Origin: Helicobacteraceae bacterium
GTDB taxonomy: Bacteria > Campylobacterota > Campylobacteria > Campylobacterales > SZUA-545
Length of the DNA stretch: 14,638 bases
Reading direction: 5' to 3'
Assembly (NCBI GenBank): GCA_031273735.1
Contig: JAISRI010000151.1
Coordinates: 1 to 14,638 of the forward strand
Shown here: in pieces, positions 1 to 7,399 of the stretch
How positions within the stretch are numbered: position 1 is the stretch's first letter
Layout: each line of letters begins with the position of its first letter
Notes under the pieces: generated by a model
Told to the model about the DNA's origin: nothing
Database searches by the model: none
The model's input: only the letters and a program-made list of their open reading frames with translations
Made by a program: the position numbers and the translations under genes

Positions 1-4
1 CGCG

Positions 5-667
5 TTATAAACGCCAATCGATCGGCGCGATATTTTTATCGCTTAGATATTTATTTGCCCGCGAAAAGTGTTTACAACCAAAAAAACCGCGATACGCCGA
101 AAGCGGCGAAGGGTGCGGCGCGGTTAAAATCAGATGTTTTTGGCGATCGATTAGCGCCGATTTTTTGATCGCGTAACTTCCCCAAAGCATAAAAACAAGA
201 TTTTCCCGCCTAGCGCTTAAAGCCGCGATCGCCGCGTCCGTAAAAGGCTCCCAGCCTTTCGATTGATGCGATCCCGCTCGATTTGCCTCGACGGTTAGCG
301 TCGCGTTTAGTAGCAAAACGCCGCTTTTTGCCCAAGCCGTTAAATTGCCGTGATTTGGCGACGTAAGCCCTAGATCGTCCTTTATCTCTTGATAGATATT
401 GATTAAACTCGGCGGAATCGCTACGCCGCTTTGCACGGAAAACGCTAATCCGTGCGCCTGATTCGCGCCGTGATAAGGGTCTTGCCCCAAAACGACGACT
501 TTAACGCTTTCAAATGGCGTCAATTCAAACGCCTTAAACCACTCCGAAGCCCTCGGATAGATCGTTTTGCCCCGTTTTTCGGCGAGCAAAAACTCGCGCA
601 ACTCCTTCATATACGGCTTTTCAAACTCGCCGCCAATTTGATGAAACCAGCTTTGCTCCAACGCCAT
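5..667 (-). CDS. ung: Uracil-DNA glycosylase, family 1
   Basis: Removes uracil from DNA, arising from cytosine deamination or dUTP incorporation, as the first step of base excision repair in the cytosol. The 220-aa product has the usual family length and all hallmark motifs: the catalytic water-activating motif GQDPYHG (residues 61-67, Asp63), the uracil-specificity segment LLLNATLTVE (118-127) followed by SH, and the DNA-intercalation loop HPSPLS (185-190, His185). The start is supported by a GAGGA ribosome-binding sequence a few bases upstream of the ATG (read on the minus strand). It is transcribed divergently from the chemoreceptor gene and has no functional link to the glucan operon. Nothing is unusual about it. 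The call is close to certain. Confidence 0.98.
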   Translation of the reverse strand: MALEQSWFHQIGGEFEKPYMKELREFLLAEKRGKTIYPRASEWFKAFELTPFESVKVVVLGQDPYHGANQAHGLAFSVQSGVAIPPSLINIYQEIKDDLGLTSPNHGNLTAWAKSGVLLLNATLTVEANRAGSHQSKGWEPFTDAAIAALSARRENLVFMLWGSYAIKKSALIDRQKHLILTAPHPSPLSAYRGFFGCKHFSRANKYLSDKNIAPIDWRL

Positions 668-702
668 TTTGTTCCTCGTTATTTTATGGTTTTGCCTTTT
701 GC

Positions 703-708
703 GTTATA
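703..708 (-). promoter_or_regulatory. Possible -10 box for ung
   Basis: On the minus strand TATAAC lies about 35 nt upstream of the ung start, in the AT-rich 170-nt divergent spacer. No good -35 box is seen at the expected distance. The assignment rests on sequence likeness only. Confidence 0.3.
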
Positions 709-760
709 GTCGATCAATCCTTTAATATCCGCGCCTAGCGCTTCGTTCGCCGCTTAAAAA

Positions 761-766
761 TATAAG
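761..766 (+). promoter_or_regulatory. Possible -10 box for the chemoreceptor gene
   Basis: TATAAG follows an A-rich run in the spacer upstream of the chemoreceptor gene and would give a leader of roughly 65 nt. A near-consensus TTGACG at 769-774 lies just downstream, but nothing resembling a -10 box sits 16-18 nt after it. Which element is used cannot be decided from the sequence. A FliA (sigma-28) promoter, common for chemoreceptors, was not found. Confidence 0.25.
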
Positions 767-837
767 AATTGACGCGTGTTAAGGCTTTCTCGGGCGATTT
801 GTTTTACAAGTAAATTATCTTACATAAAGGCAGAAAG

Positions 838-2499
838 ATGCAAGTAAAAACACGATTGATTATGTTAGCGGCAATTGGTATCGTAGGCGTCTTTTTGACG
901 ACGGCGATCGGTTATTTCAACGCGAAGCGGGATAAAGACGCGATGCACGATATTTACTTGAACCGTCTTATATCCATATCGCACCTATTGAAGTTTGAGA
1001 CCGCTATGACTGAAATATCTAGGCGCGACTATCAAATCTCGGCGTTTGCTTTGATACCATATGAACGGCAAATCGACGAGATCGAAGGAGCGCTTCAGCG
1101 GCACGACGCGGCGTTTAAGCAAATGAGGGAAAGCAGAGCCGCTTACGGCGAATTGCCTTTGGAAGACGAGGCGATTACGGTTTGGGACGATTTCAAAAAG
1201 ACGAGCGAAAGTTGGCTTGAAATCGAAACCAAGATCGTCTCTTACACGCGAGATCGGCTGAAGAATCCGACTCCCGAATCGCTTGGCGAGATGTTTGCGC
1301 GCAATTTGAAGGTCAATCTCGATAGACGCGATCTCACGCAAAAACTTAGCGATACGATCGGCATTCTTAGCTCTATAGATTTCAAAGCCGCTCAGAGAAA
1401 CTACGAAGAGTCGATCGCCTCTACCGAGAATATGATGTATATTGAATTTGTAGCGCTGATCTTTGTCGTGATAACGCTCGGCGGTTTTGCGTGGTCGATT
1501 TATATGTCGGTCGTCAAACCTATCGGACGCGCCCGCGATATAGTTGTTCAGGTAGCTACCGAACAAGATTTGAAACTGCGCGTCAATCATAGATCAAAAG
1601 ACGAAATAGGCGAAATGGTAGCCGCGTTTGATCGTATGATGGAAAAGATACAAGGCTCTATATTGGCTATCAAAAAGAGCGTGGAGGACGTAGATAAAGA
1701 GGTGGTAACTCTTAACGACGCGGCGGAGATCGTAGCGCAAGGCTCTCAAGCGCAAAGCTCGGCGACCTCTTCTATGGCTGCGAGCGTAGAGGAGATGAGC
1801 GTAAGCATCAGTTCCGTTTCAAACAACGCCAGCGACGCTCAAAAGATGGCGGGAGAAGCCGGGGAGGTAAGCGTGCAAGGAAGCGCGGTTATAGAAAAGA
1901 CCGCTAACGAGATGGGCGCTATGGTAGAGATCGTTACCCAAACCTCTCAGGTGATTCAAGCTCTAGGAGAGGAGTCGAGGCAGATTAGCTCCGTCGTTCA
2001 AGTGATCAAAGACGTGGCCGATCAGACCAATCTTTTAGCGTTAAACGCCGCGATTGAAGCGGCGAGAGCGGGCGATCAGGGAAGAGGCTTTGCCGTAGTC
2101 GCCGACGAAGTAAGAAAGTTAGCCGAGAGAACGGCTAAATCGATTGACGATATTACCTCTATGATCAACAAGATTCAAGCCTCCGCTAACGAAGCGGTAG
2201 AGGAGATGGATAAGGTCGTTCGCCAAGTGGAGCAAGGACAAAAGCTAACTCAAGAGGCGGGCGAAAAGATGCATACGATCAAAGAGCAGGCAAGTAGAGT
2301 TTCCAAAGCGATCGACGAAATATCAAACGCTCTTAAAGAGCAAAGTCTAGCGGGGCAGGATATAGCTAAAAACGTCGAGAATATCGCTCAGATGACGGAT
2401 AAGAACAACGAGGCGGCGGCAGGAGCAAGCGACGGGGCAAAACGATTGGGCAAACTATCTAGCGACGTTAGCGCCACCTTATCGCAGTTTAAGTCTTGA
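838..2499 (+). CDS. Methyl-accepting chemotaxis protein (transmembrane chemoreceptor)
   Basis: A 553-aa inner-membrane chemoreceptor that would sense a ligand or energy signal and control CheA/CheW arrays. Order of parts: short cytoplasmic N-terminus, first membrane helix (about 7-27), a roughly 170-residue mostly helical periplasmic sensor consistent with a four-helix bundle, second membrane helix (about 202-224), HAMP linker (about 225-277), then a long coiled-coil signalling domain. The highly conserved hairpin tip is intact (about 386-430, with ADQTNLLALNAAIEAARAG and GRGFAVVADEVRKLAE). The C-terminus ends in SQFKS, so there is no NWETF-type CheR/CheB tether. The ligand cannot be inferred. 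An AAAGG ribosome-binding sequence (826-830) supports the ATG. It is monocistronic: a terminator follows directly. Confidence 0.96.
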   Translation: MQVKTRLIMLAAIGIVGVFLTTAIGYFNAKRDKDAMHDIYLNRLISISHLLKFETAMTEISRRDYQISAFALIPYERQIDEIEGALQRHDAAFKQMRESRAAYGELPLEDEAITVWDDFKKTSESWLEIETKIVSYTRDRLKNPTPESLGEMFARNLKVNLDRRDLTQKLSDTIGILSSIDFKAAQRNYEESIASTENMMYIEFVALIFVVITLGGFAWSIYMSVVKPIGRARDIVVQVATEQDLKLRVNHRSKDEIGEMVAAFDRMMEKIQGSILAIKKSVEDVDKEVVTLNDAAEIVAQGSQAQSSATSSMAASVEEMSVSISSVSNNASDAQKMAGEAGEVSVQGSAVIEKTANEMGAMVEIVTQTSQVIQALGEESRQISSVVQVIKDVADQTNLLALNAAIEAARAGDQGRGFAVVADEVRKLAERTAKSIDDITSMINKIQASANEAVEEMDKVVRQVEQGQKLTQEAGEKMHTIKEQASRVSKAIDEISNALKEQSLAGQDIAKNVENIAQMTDKNNEAAAGASDGAKRLGKLSSDVSATLSQFKS

Positions 2500-2507
2500 G
2501 GCAAGTA

Positions 2508-2537
2508 TTAAAACCTACGAATATTCGTAGGTTTTAA
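2508..2537 (+). terminator. Rho-independent terminator, 30-bp perfect palindrome
   Basis: The half-site TTAAAACCTACGAAT (2508-2522) is followed without a gap by its exact reverse complement (2523-2537), 8 nt after the chemoreceptor stop codon, and then by further T residues (to 2540). As RNA it forms a long stem with an ATAT-type loop and a U-rich tail. The symmetry would allow it to work on either strand. The stem is AT-rich for a terminator, with the GC pairs in its middle. Confidence 0.8.
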
Positions 2538-2641
2538 TTTGGATTCCCGTAGCGGTAGTCGGCGAAGGAAAAGCGCTTAAGGTTTTGCAATACGCTATTA
2601 CAAACAAAAAAACCGCGATCGCGTTTAAGTATATGCCTTAA
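2531..2641 (+). pseudogene. Possible C-terminal gene remnant (start-less coding-like fragment)
   Basis: After the in-frame stop at 2528-2530, one frame stays open to a TAA at 2639-2641 and reads as normal protein: from IPVAVVGEGKALKV to AIAFKYMP. Its codons match the style of the neighbouring genes (GCG, GTA, ATC, AAA). There is no plausible start codon or ribosome-binding site ahead of it, and the terminator palindrome abuts it. It may be the end of a gene truncated by rearrangement, or a chance open frame. I do not recognise the protein family. Low confidence. Confidence 0.3.
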
Positions 2642-2647
2642 CTCGAT

Positions 2648-2653
2648 TATAAT
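2648..2653 (+). promoter_or_regulatory. Possible distal promoter -10 box (TATAAT)
   Basis: A perfect TATAAT in an AT-rich stretch about 200 nt upstream of the first gene of the operon. The -35 region (TTAAGT near 2625) is weak, as is common in Campylobacterota. If it is used, the transcript would carry a leader of about 190 nt including the possible hairpin at 2681-2723. Confidence 0.35.
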
Positions 2654-2680
2654 TTTGGTCTATTTTATTGGTTAGCTCGT

Positions 2681-2723
2681 TAGCGACGCGCTTGCGCGGA
2701 CGCGATCGTAAAACCGTCGCGAA
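2681..2723 (+). other. Possible leader hairpin
   Basis: GCGACG (2683-2688) can pair with CGTCGC (2715-2720), and a small CGCG-CTTG-CGCG hairpin lies between them. The region lies between the two TATAAT boxes of the operon and would be transcribed only from the distal one. It matches no riboswitch or RNA family I recognise. Base composition (CG-rich on an AT-rich background) could also produce this by chance. Confidence 0.2.
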
Positions 2724-2814
2724 CAGAACGACGTTTAAGATTAAAAGAAGCTAAGAAAATCGCTTAAACGCGCGAAACTTGTTCTTTTTTGATTCTCTAA
2801 AGCCTACTATTGGC

Positions 2815-2820
2815 TATAAT
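2815..2820 (+). promoter_or_regulatory. Likely proximal promoter -10 box of the glucan operon
   Basis: TATAAT sits 31 nt ahead of the first gene of the operon. A T-run with TTGATT (2789-2794) lies upstream but at a long 20-nt spacing. T-rich upstream tracts replacing a -35 box are typical of epsilonproteobacterial sigma-70 promoters. This is the best promoter candidate for the whole eight-gene unit. Confidence 0.55.
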
Positions 2821-2851
2821 CTTTATATCTCAAAACTAAGAGGAGCGCAGT

Positions 2852-3196
2852 ATGCCGCAAGAGTTGAATTTGCAGGTAAAAAAAGGCGCGTTGGGAGCGA
2901 TCGAGGCGTTTTTGGATACGAGCGTTCATCGCGATTTGATCGTGGAATACGTCGTAAAAAAGGGCGTTCCTTCCGCCGCAAAAATTTCTATCGTAGAAAA
3001 CGGCGTAGATTTTTTTCTCGCTCAGGGTTTTAGCGAAAATGGGCTAAAGAGTTTTGTTAAACCAAGCAAAACGGCGGGCGTAAAACACGGCTACGTGTTG
3101 TTTGAAACCCAAAGATTAGGCTCCGCGCTCTCGTCGCTTTTTAGCGATTTGGCGAATATAGAAGCCGATCTAGCGCAAAAAATCGGCGCAAATTAA
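2852..3196 (+). CDS. Conserved-looking small protein of unknown function
   Basis: A 114-aa product that I do not recognise. It looks like a soluble alpha/beta protein: no signal peptide, no membrane segment, no cysteines. It begins with a basic strand-like segment (NLQVKKG), has alternating hydrophobic stretches and ends in an acidic amphipathic helix (about residues 86-111). The ATG is supported by a TAAGAGGAG ribosome-binding sequence (2837-2845) and a TATAAT box upstream. Only 17 nt separate it from the phosphorylase-like gene, so it is the first gene of the glucan operon. That placement suggests a role in glucan metabolism, for example as a regulator or enzyme partner, but this is inference. 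It does not resemble the DUF3417 domain that precedes many short-type phosphorylases. Confidence 0.8.
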   Translation: MPQELNLQVKKGALGAIEAFLDTSVHRDLIVEYVVKKGVPSAAKISIVENGVDFFLAQGFSENGLKSFVKPSKTAGVKHGYVLFETQRLGSALSSLFSDLANIEADLAQKIGAN

Positions 3197-3213
3197 ATTA
3201 AGGGCAAGAAAAA

Positions 3214-4872
3214 ATGTTGTTTCCCTACGCCATCGACGACAAATATAAAACCAAAGTCGCCTACTTCTCTATGGAGTTCGCGATACATCAAGCTCTAAAG
3301 ATCTACTCCGGCGGTTTAGGTTTTTTGGCGGGCAGTCATATGCGAAGCGTATACGATCTAAAACAGAACGTTGTCGGCGTCGGCATCTTGTGGAGCTACG
3401 GTTATTACGATCAGCAACGGCGCGAAGATCGCAGTATGGAGGTGCATTTTAGGCGCAAGCATTACTCCTTTTTGGAGGATACGGGCATTATCGTTCAAAT
3501 CGTCGTCAATAAAGCGCCGATTCTCGTTAAAGCCTATCTGCTTAAAGCGGACACTTTTCACTCCGCGCCGATATTTTTACTCACCACCGATATTCCCGAA
3601 AACGATTTTTTAACCCGCACGATCACGCACAAACTATACGACGCGGGCGAAGAGACGCGAATCGCGCAGGAGATTGTATTGGGCATAGGCGGGGCGAAAG
3701 TTTTGGAGGCGGCGGGCGAGATTCCGCATATCTACCATATGAACGAGGGACACGCCTTGCCGATGACTTTCTATCTATACAACAACAAATACGAACGCGA
3801 TATTAACGAGGTAAAAAAACACGTCGTCTTTACCACGCACACGCCCGAAAAGGCGGGCAACGAGGAACATGATATTGATCTGCTCGATCGTATGGGCTTT
3901 TTTGGAGAAACGGGAAAAGAGGAGGCGCAACGAATTACCAATCAGCCAAAAAAACGCTTTAGCCTCACCGTGGGGGCGTTACATATGGCGAAGATAACAA
4001 ACGCCGTTTCTAAAATCCACTCGGACGTTTCAAACGATATGTGGAAAGAGCATCTTCCCGCAGGCTCTACGATCATCGCGGTTACTAACGCGCAAAACCG
4101 CCGTTTTTGGGCTGATAAAGGGCTGATAAAAGCCTACGAAGAGGGCGAGGATTACGAAATTGTGGCGCGTAAAAAACATCTTAAAAGGCTACTTTTCGAC
4201 GAGGTTGCGGATCAGACGGGCAAGCTCTTTGATCCAAACATACTGACGATCGTATGGTCGCGCCGTTTTGTGGAATATAAACGCGCTAGGCTTATCGCTC
4301 ACAACATAGAGCGTTTTAAGTATCTTGTTACCCGCGACGAAAAACCCGTTCAGATCATCTGGGCGGGCAAACCGCATCCGAACGACGGCAACTCGATCAA
4401 CCTATTTAACGAAATCGTTTATCTCACAAAAGAGTATAAACGTTGCGCGATCTTGGTCGGCTACGAGTTAAATCTTTCGCGCCGATTGAAACAGGGTAGC
4501 GATCTTTGGCTAAACACGCCGCGAATTACCCGTGAAGCGAGCGGCACAAGCGGAATGACGGCAAGTATGAACGGTAGTTTGCACCTATCGATTCCAGACG
4601 GCTGGCACCCTGAGTTTTCGATCCATCGGCGCAACAGCTTTTCGCTTCCCGCAGTCGACGCGAAACTCTCCACCGAAGAACAGGATTACATAGATAACAA
4701 AAATTTGATGGATATGCTTGAAGACGAGATTATCCCGCTCTACTACGATCACCCCGACGAATGGACGAATATGATCCGCACTTGTATAGGCGACATTATT
4801 CCCGCGTTTGACTCTGGAAGAATGGCGAACGAATATTACGGCAGACTTTACGATTATGAAATTGGAGCGTAA
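3214..4872 (+). CDS. Short-type alpha-glucan phosphorylase-like protein (GT35) lacking the PLP lysine
   Basis: A 552-aa protein of the short alpha-glucan phosphorylase branch, which normally releases glucose-1-phosphate from glucan chain ends using a pyridoxal-phosphate (PLP) cofactor. Family landmarks are clear: VAYFSMEF and YSGGLGFLAG (15-40), HMNEGHA (175-181), THTP (208-211, with the His expected in the active site), RRFVEYKR (350-357, containing the Arg and Lys that bind phosphate in classical enzymes) and EASGTSGM (441-448). The next residue, where the family has the PLP-binding Lys, is Thr449 (codon ACG, 4558-4560). The following DGWHPEF also differs from the usual DGWW pattern. There is no N-terminal DUF3417 domain. 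It may be a divergent transferase or a catalytically dead regulatory homologue. AAGGG (3200-3204) precedes the ATG. It is the second gene of the operon. Confidence 0.88.
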   Translation: MLFPYAIDDKYKTKVAYFSMEFAIHQALKIYSGGLGFLAGSHMRSVYDLKQNVVGVGILWSYGYYDQQRREDRSMEVHFRRKHYSFLEDTGIIVQIVVNKAPILVKAYLLKADTFHSAPIFLLTTDIPENDFLTRTITHKLYDAGEETRIAQEIVLGIGGAKVLEAAGEIPHIYHMNEGHALPMTFYLYNNKYERDINEVKKHVVFTTHTPEKAGNEEHDIDLLDRMGFFGETGKEEAQRITNQPKKRFSLTVGALHMAKITNAVSKIHSDVSNDMWKEHLPAGSTIIAVTNAQNRRFWADKGLIKAYEEGEDYEIVARKKHLKRLLFDEVADQTGKLFDPNILTIVWSRRFVEYKRARLIAHNIERFKYLVTRDEKPVQIIWAGKPHPNDGNSINLFNEIVYLTKEYKRCAILVGYELNLSRRLKQGSDLWLNTPRITREASGTSGMTASMNGSLHLSIPDGWHPEFSIHRRNSFSLPAVDAKLSTEEQDYIDNKNLMDMLEDEIIPLYYDHPDEWTNMIRTCIGDIIPAFDSGRMANEYYGRLYDYEIGA

Positions 4873-4883
4873 AAAAATATAAG

Positions 4884-4891
4884 AAGGAGGT
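4884..4891 (+). promoter_or_regulatory. Very strong ribosome-binding site
   Basis: AAGGAGGT is a full anti-16S match 3 nt ahead of the ATG at 4895, in the 22-nt gap after the phosphorylase-like gene. It fixes the start of the fused nucleotidyltransferase and suggests high translation. It is the strongest such site in the operon. Confidence 0.85.
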
Positions 4892-4894
4892 AAA

Positions 4895-7399
4895 ATGAAA
4901 GCGATCGTTATGGCGGGCGGATTCGGAACCCGAATCGCCCCTTTGACAAACTCGACGCCAAAGCCTATGCTTTGCGCGCTCAATCGTCCGATGATGGAAT
5001 ACATTATCGTTCAACTGCGCGAAATTGGCATAAGGGAGTTTGTCGTTCTTTTATACTTTAAGCCTGAAATTATCAAGGGCTATTTTGGCGACGGAAGCAA
5101 ACTGGACGTTAAAATCGACTATATTTTACCCGACGACGATTACGGCACGGCGGGCGCGGTTAAAAAGGCGGAAGCCCTGCTTAACGAACCGTTTATCATA
5201 GCCAGCGGCGATCTTATAACCGATTTTGATTTCAAAAAAATTGTCGCCTTTCACGAAAGCAAGCAATCAAAACTAACGATCACGCTGACAAGCGTCGCCG
5301 ATCCGCTTCAATTCGGCGTGGTGATCGCCGATAAAAAAGGTCAGATCAAGCGATTTTTGGAAAAGCCCGGTTGGGGCGAGCTATTTAGCGATACGATCAA
5401 CACGGGAATCTACGTTCTCGAACCCGAAATATTGTCCTACATTCCAGAAAATACCAATTACGATTTTTCTAAAGATCTCTTTCCAAAATTGATGAACGAA
5501 GGAATCGCGATTTGGGGTTGTAACGCGCAAGGTTATTGGCGCGACGTGGGCAACCCGATCAGCTACCGAGAGGCTATGGAGGATATTCTCAACAAGCGCG
5601 TAGCTCTGCCTTTTCACGGAAAGAGGGTTAAGGTCGGCGAGGGCGTGGCGTTTATCGGCGAAAACTCCGAGTTGCCTAAAGGCGCGTCGATCGAAGGCGT
5701 GGCGGCGATCGGAAATAACGTCAAGATCGCCAAAGACGCGATCCTTCGCAACGCGATTATAGGCGATAACTGCGTTGTGGAGTCCAAAACGCTACTCGAA
5801 AACTGTACGCTTTGGAACAACGTTCATATCGGCGAAAACTGCCGCGTAAAAAACGCCGTCTTTTGCAACAACGTCGTCGTCGGCGCGAAAACGACCATTA
5901 GCTACGGCGCGATCGTCGCGGAGGATTGCGAGATTGGCGCGAACGTTCATATTGAAAAAGACGTGATTATCTGGCCTAAAAAGGCGGTCGAGGACGGCGC
6001 GATCGTTTCTAGCAACATTATTTGGGGCGACAAATATAAAAAGGCTCTCTTTGAGGGCGGGCAGGTCAAAGGGCGCACCAACGTCGAGCTTAGTTGCGAA
6101 ATGGCTACGAAACTAGCGAGCGCTTTTGCCAGCGCGTTGCCCGTCAATTCGCGAATCTACGTCAGCCGCGACTATCACCGCGCTTCGAGAATGTTAAAAC
6201 GCGCTTTTATGTCGGGTTTGATGAGCGCGGGCGTTAGCGTATTAAATCCGCACTTCGTCCCTTCGGCGGTTTTGCGCCATAGCCTTAGCAAGCACAAAGA
6301 CGTGATCGCGGGCGTTCATTTTAGGCAGTCTGAAAATCTAGGGCAACAGACCGAGATTTTGTTTTACGACGAAGCGGGGTTGCCGATCGGCACCAACGTA
6401 GAAAAAAACGTCGAGCGCATATTCTTTAGAGAGAACTTCCGCAGAGTGGGCAACGACGAGCTTGGCAATATCTATGAAGCGCAAGCGATGAACGGCGAAT
6501 ATCTAGCGGCGTTTATGGAAACGCTTTCATCGGAAGCGATCGTATCGGCAAAGCCCAAAATAGCCGTCGATCTACTCTTTGGCAATACCTCTATGGTTTA
6601 TCCCGCCGCGCTTAATAATCTTGGGCTAGAGCATATCCTATTAGACGCTTACTTTGACGATCGCAAGCTATCGCGGCTTTCAACTTACGTCGATAGCGCG
6701 CGATTTAATATCGCGCAGATCGTCAAAAGTCTAAAGATGACGGCGGGATTTTTGATCTACCCGCATGGGCAAAGGCTGGAGATCTTTACCGACGAAGGCA
6801 AGATTTTAGAAGGACACGAGGCGCTTTTAATCCTTTTGCAATTACTAAACGCGACGGGAAATCCCGATCAAAAAACAAAGGTATATCTGCCCGTTTACGC
6901 TCCCGACGTGTTGGATAGCGTATTGACCAACCTAGCGATTACTCGCGGCAAAATGCACAACCTTAGCGCCGAAACGCTTCGCGGTTACGATGTGATCGCC
7001 ACGCTTGATTGCGAGTTTGCCTTTACAAAGTTTGGGCTAAGTTTCGACGCTATGTATTCAAGCGCGAAAATTGTCGAGCTTTTGGCTAAAACGGGCGAAA
7101 CGCTGACAAATCTAGCCGTTCAAAACGGCAGGTATCACTTCGCGCGCCAACAGATACCTTGCGATATTTCGCTTAAAGGGACGATGATGCGCAAGTTTAG
7201 CGAGGACGCTATGGGCAAAGAGGTCAGTTTTGCCGACGGCGTGAAAATTATGCAGGATGGCGGATTTATCGTGATGATCCCCGATCAATACGAGGAGGCA
7301 ATTCACCTCTATATCGAGGCGAAAAACGAAGATACGGGCAATAAACTGCTTACCGAATACGCGGCGAAAATTGCCCGCTGGAAGCAAGGAGAGTCGTGA
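4895..7399 (+). CDS. Fused sugar-1-phosphate nucleotidyltransferase / phosphohexomutase-like protein
   Basis: An 834-aa three-part cytosolic protein. Residues 1-235 are a nucleotidyltransferase domain with the signature AGGFGTRIAPLT (7-18) and Lys23 of TPKPM. Residues about 245-375 are hexapeptide-repeat left-handed beta-helix. Residues about 395-834 resemble a phosphomannomutase/phosphoglucomutase. Such fusions are usually annotated mannose-1-phosphate guanylyltransferase/phosphomannomutase; in this operon a glucose-1-phosphate substrate and NDP-glucose product are equally plausible (inference). The mutase half looks degenerate. In the active-site loop Ser479 is kept, but TASHNP has become RQSENL. 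The metal loop DGDGDR has become YPHGQR (622-627), losing all three Asp, and the usual C-terminal RPSGTEP phosphate loop is absent. It ends with a GTGA overlap with the next gene. Confidence 0.9.
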   Translation: MKAIVMAGGFGTRIAPLTNSTPKPMLCALNRPMMEYIIVQLREIGIREFVVLLYFKPEIIKGYFGDGSKLDVKIDYILPDDDYGTAGAVKKAEALLNEPFIIASGDLITDFDFKKIVAFHESKQSKLTITLTSVADPLQFGVVIADKKGQIKRFLEKPGWGELFSDTINTGIYVLEPEILSYIPENTNYDFSKDLFPKLMNEGIAIWGCNAQGYWRDVGNPISYREAMEDILNKRVALPFHGKRVKVGEGVAFIGENSELPKGASIEGVAAIGNNVKIAKDAILRNAIIGDNCVVESKTLLENCTLWNNVHIGENCRVKNAVFCNNVVVGAKTTISYGAIVAEDCEIGANVHIEKDVIIWPKKAVEDGAIVSSNIIWGDKYKKALFEGGQVKGRTNVELSCEMATKLASAFASALPVNSRIYVSRDYHRASRMLKRAFMSGLMSAGVSVLNPHFVPSAVLRHSLSKHKDVIAGVHFRQSENLGQQTEILFYDEAGLPIGTNVEKNVERIFFRENFRRVGNDELGNIYEAQAMNGEYLAAFMETLSSEAIVSAKPKIAVDLLFGNTSMVYPAALNNLGLEHILLDAYFDDRKLSRLSTYVDSARFNIAQIVKSLKMTAGFLIYPHGQRLEIFTDEGKILEGHEALLILLQLLNATGNPDQKTKVYLPVYAPDVLDSVLTNLAITRGKMHNLSAETLRGYDVIATLDCEFAFTKFGLSFDAMYSSAKIVELLAKTGETLTNLAVQNGRYHFARQQIPCDISLKGTMMRKFSEDAMGKEVSFADGVKIMQDGGFIVMIPDQYEEAIHLYIEAKNEDTGNKLLTEYAAKIARWKQGES
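7386..7391 (+). promoter_or_regulatory. Ribosome-binding site for a GTG start
   Basis: AAGGAG lies 4 nt ahead of the GTG at 7396, inside the 3' end of the preceding gene. It supports GTG as the true start and a 4-nt GTGA stop/start overlap, implying translational coupling. Confidence 0.75.

Noticed and set aside
452..709. Plus-strand open frame over the 5' part of ung
   Set aside because: It is antisense to well-conserved Ung motifs and has no ribosome-binding site or recognisable protein.
775..800. A sigma-28 (FliA) promoter for the chemoreceptor
   Set aside because: GGCGATTT resembles a GCCGATAA -10 element, but there is no TAAA-type -35 at the right distance.
985..1590. Long minus-strand open frame (201 codons) inside the chemoreceptor gene
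   Set aside because: It is antisense to a gene with clear HAMP and transmembrane segments; its translation is rich in Arg and Phe with no domain, as expected of a shadow frame.
2779..3033. Plus-strand frame overlapping the 114-aa gene
   Set aside because: The product is an Arg/Lys/Phe-rich out-of-frame reading (RRKGRSFRRKN), its start lies ahead of the TATAAT box, and the 2852 frame has the proper ribosome-binding site.
2852..3196. The idea that the 114-aa gene is a split-off DUF3417 domain of the phosphorylase
   Set aside because: DUF3417 normally precedes short-type phosphorylases, but this protein shows none of the expected Trp/Asn-Pro-rich N-terminal features and has a different predicted fold pattern.
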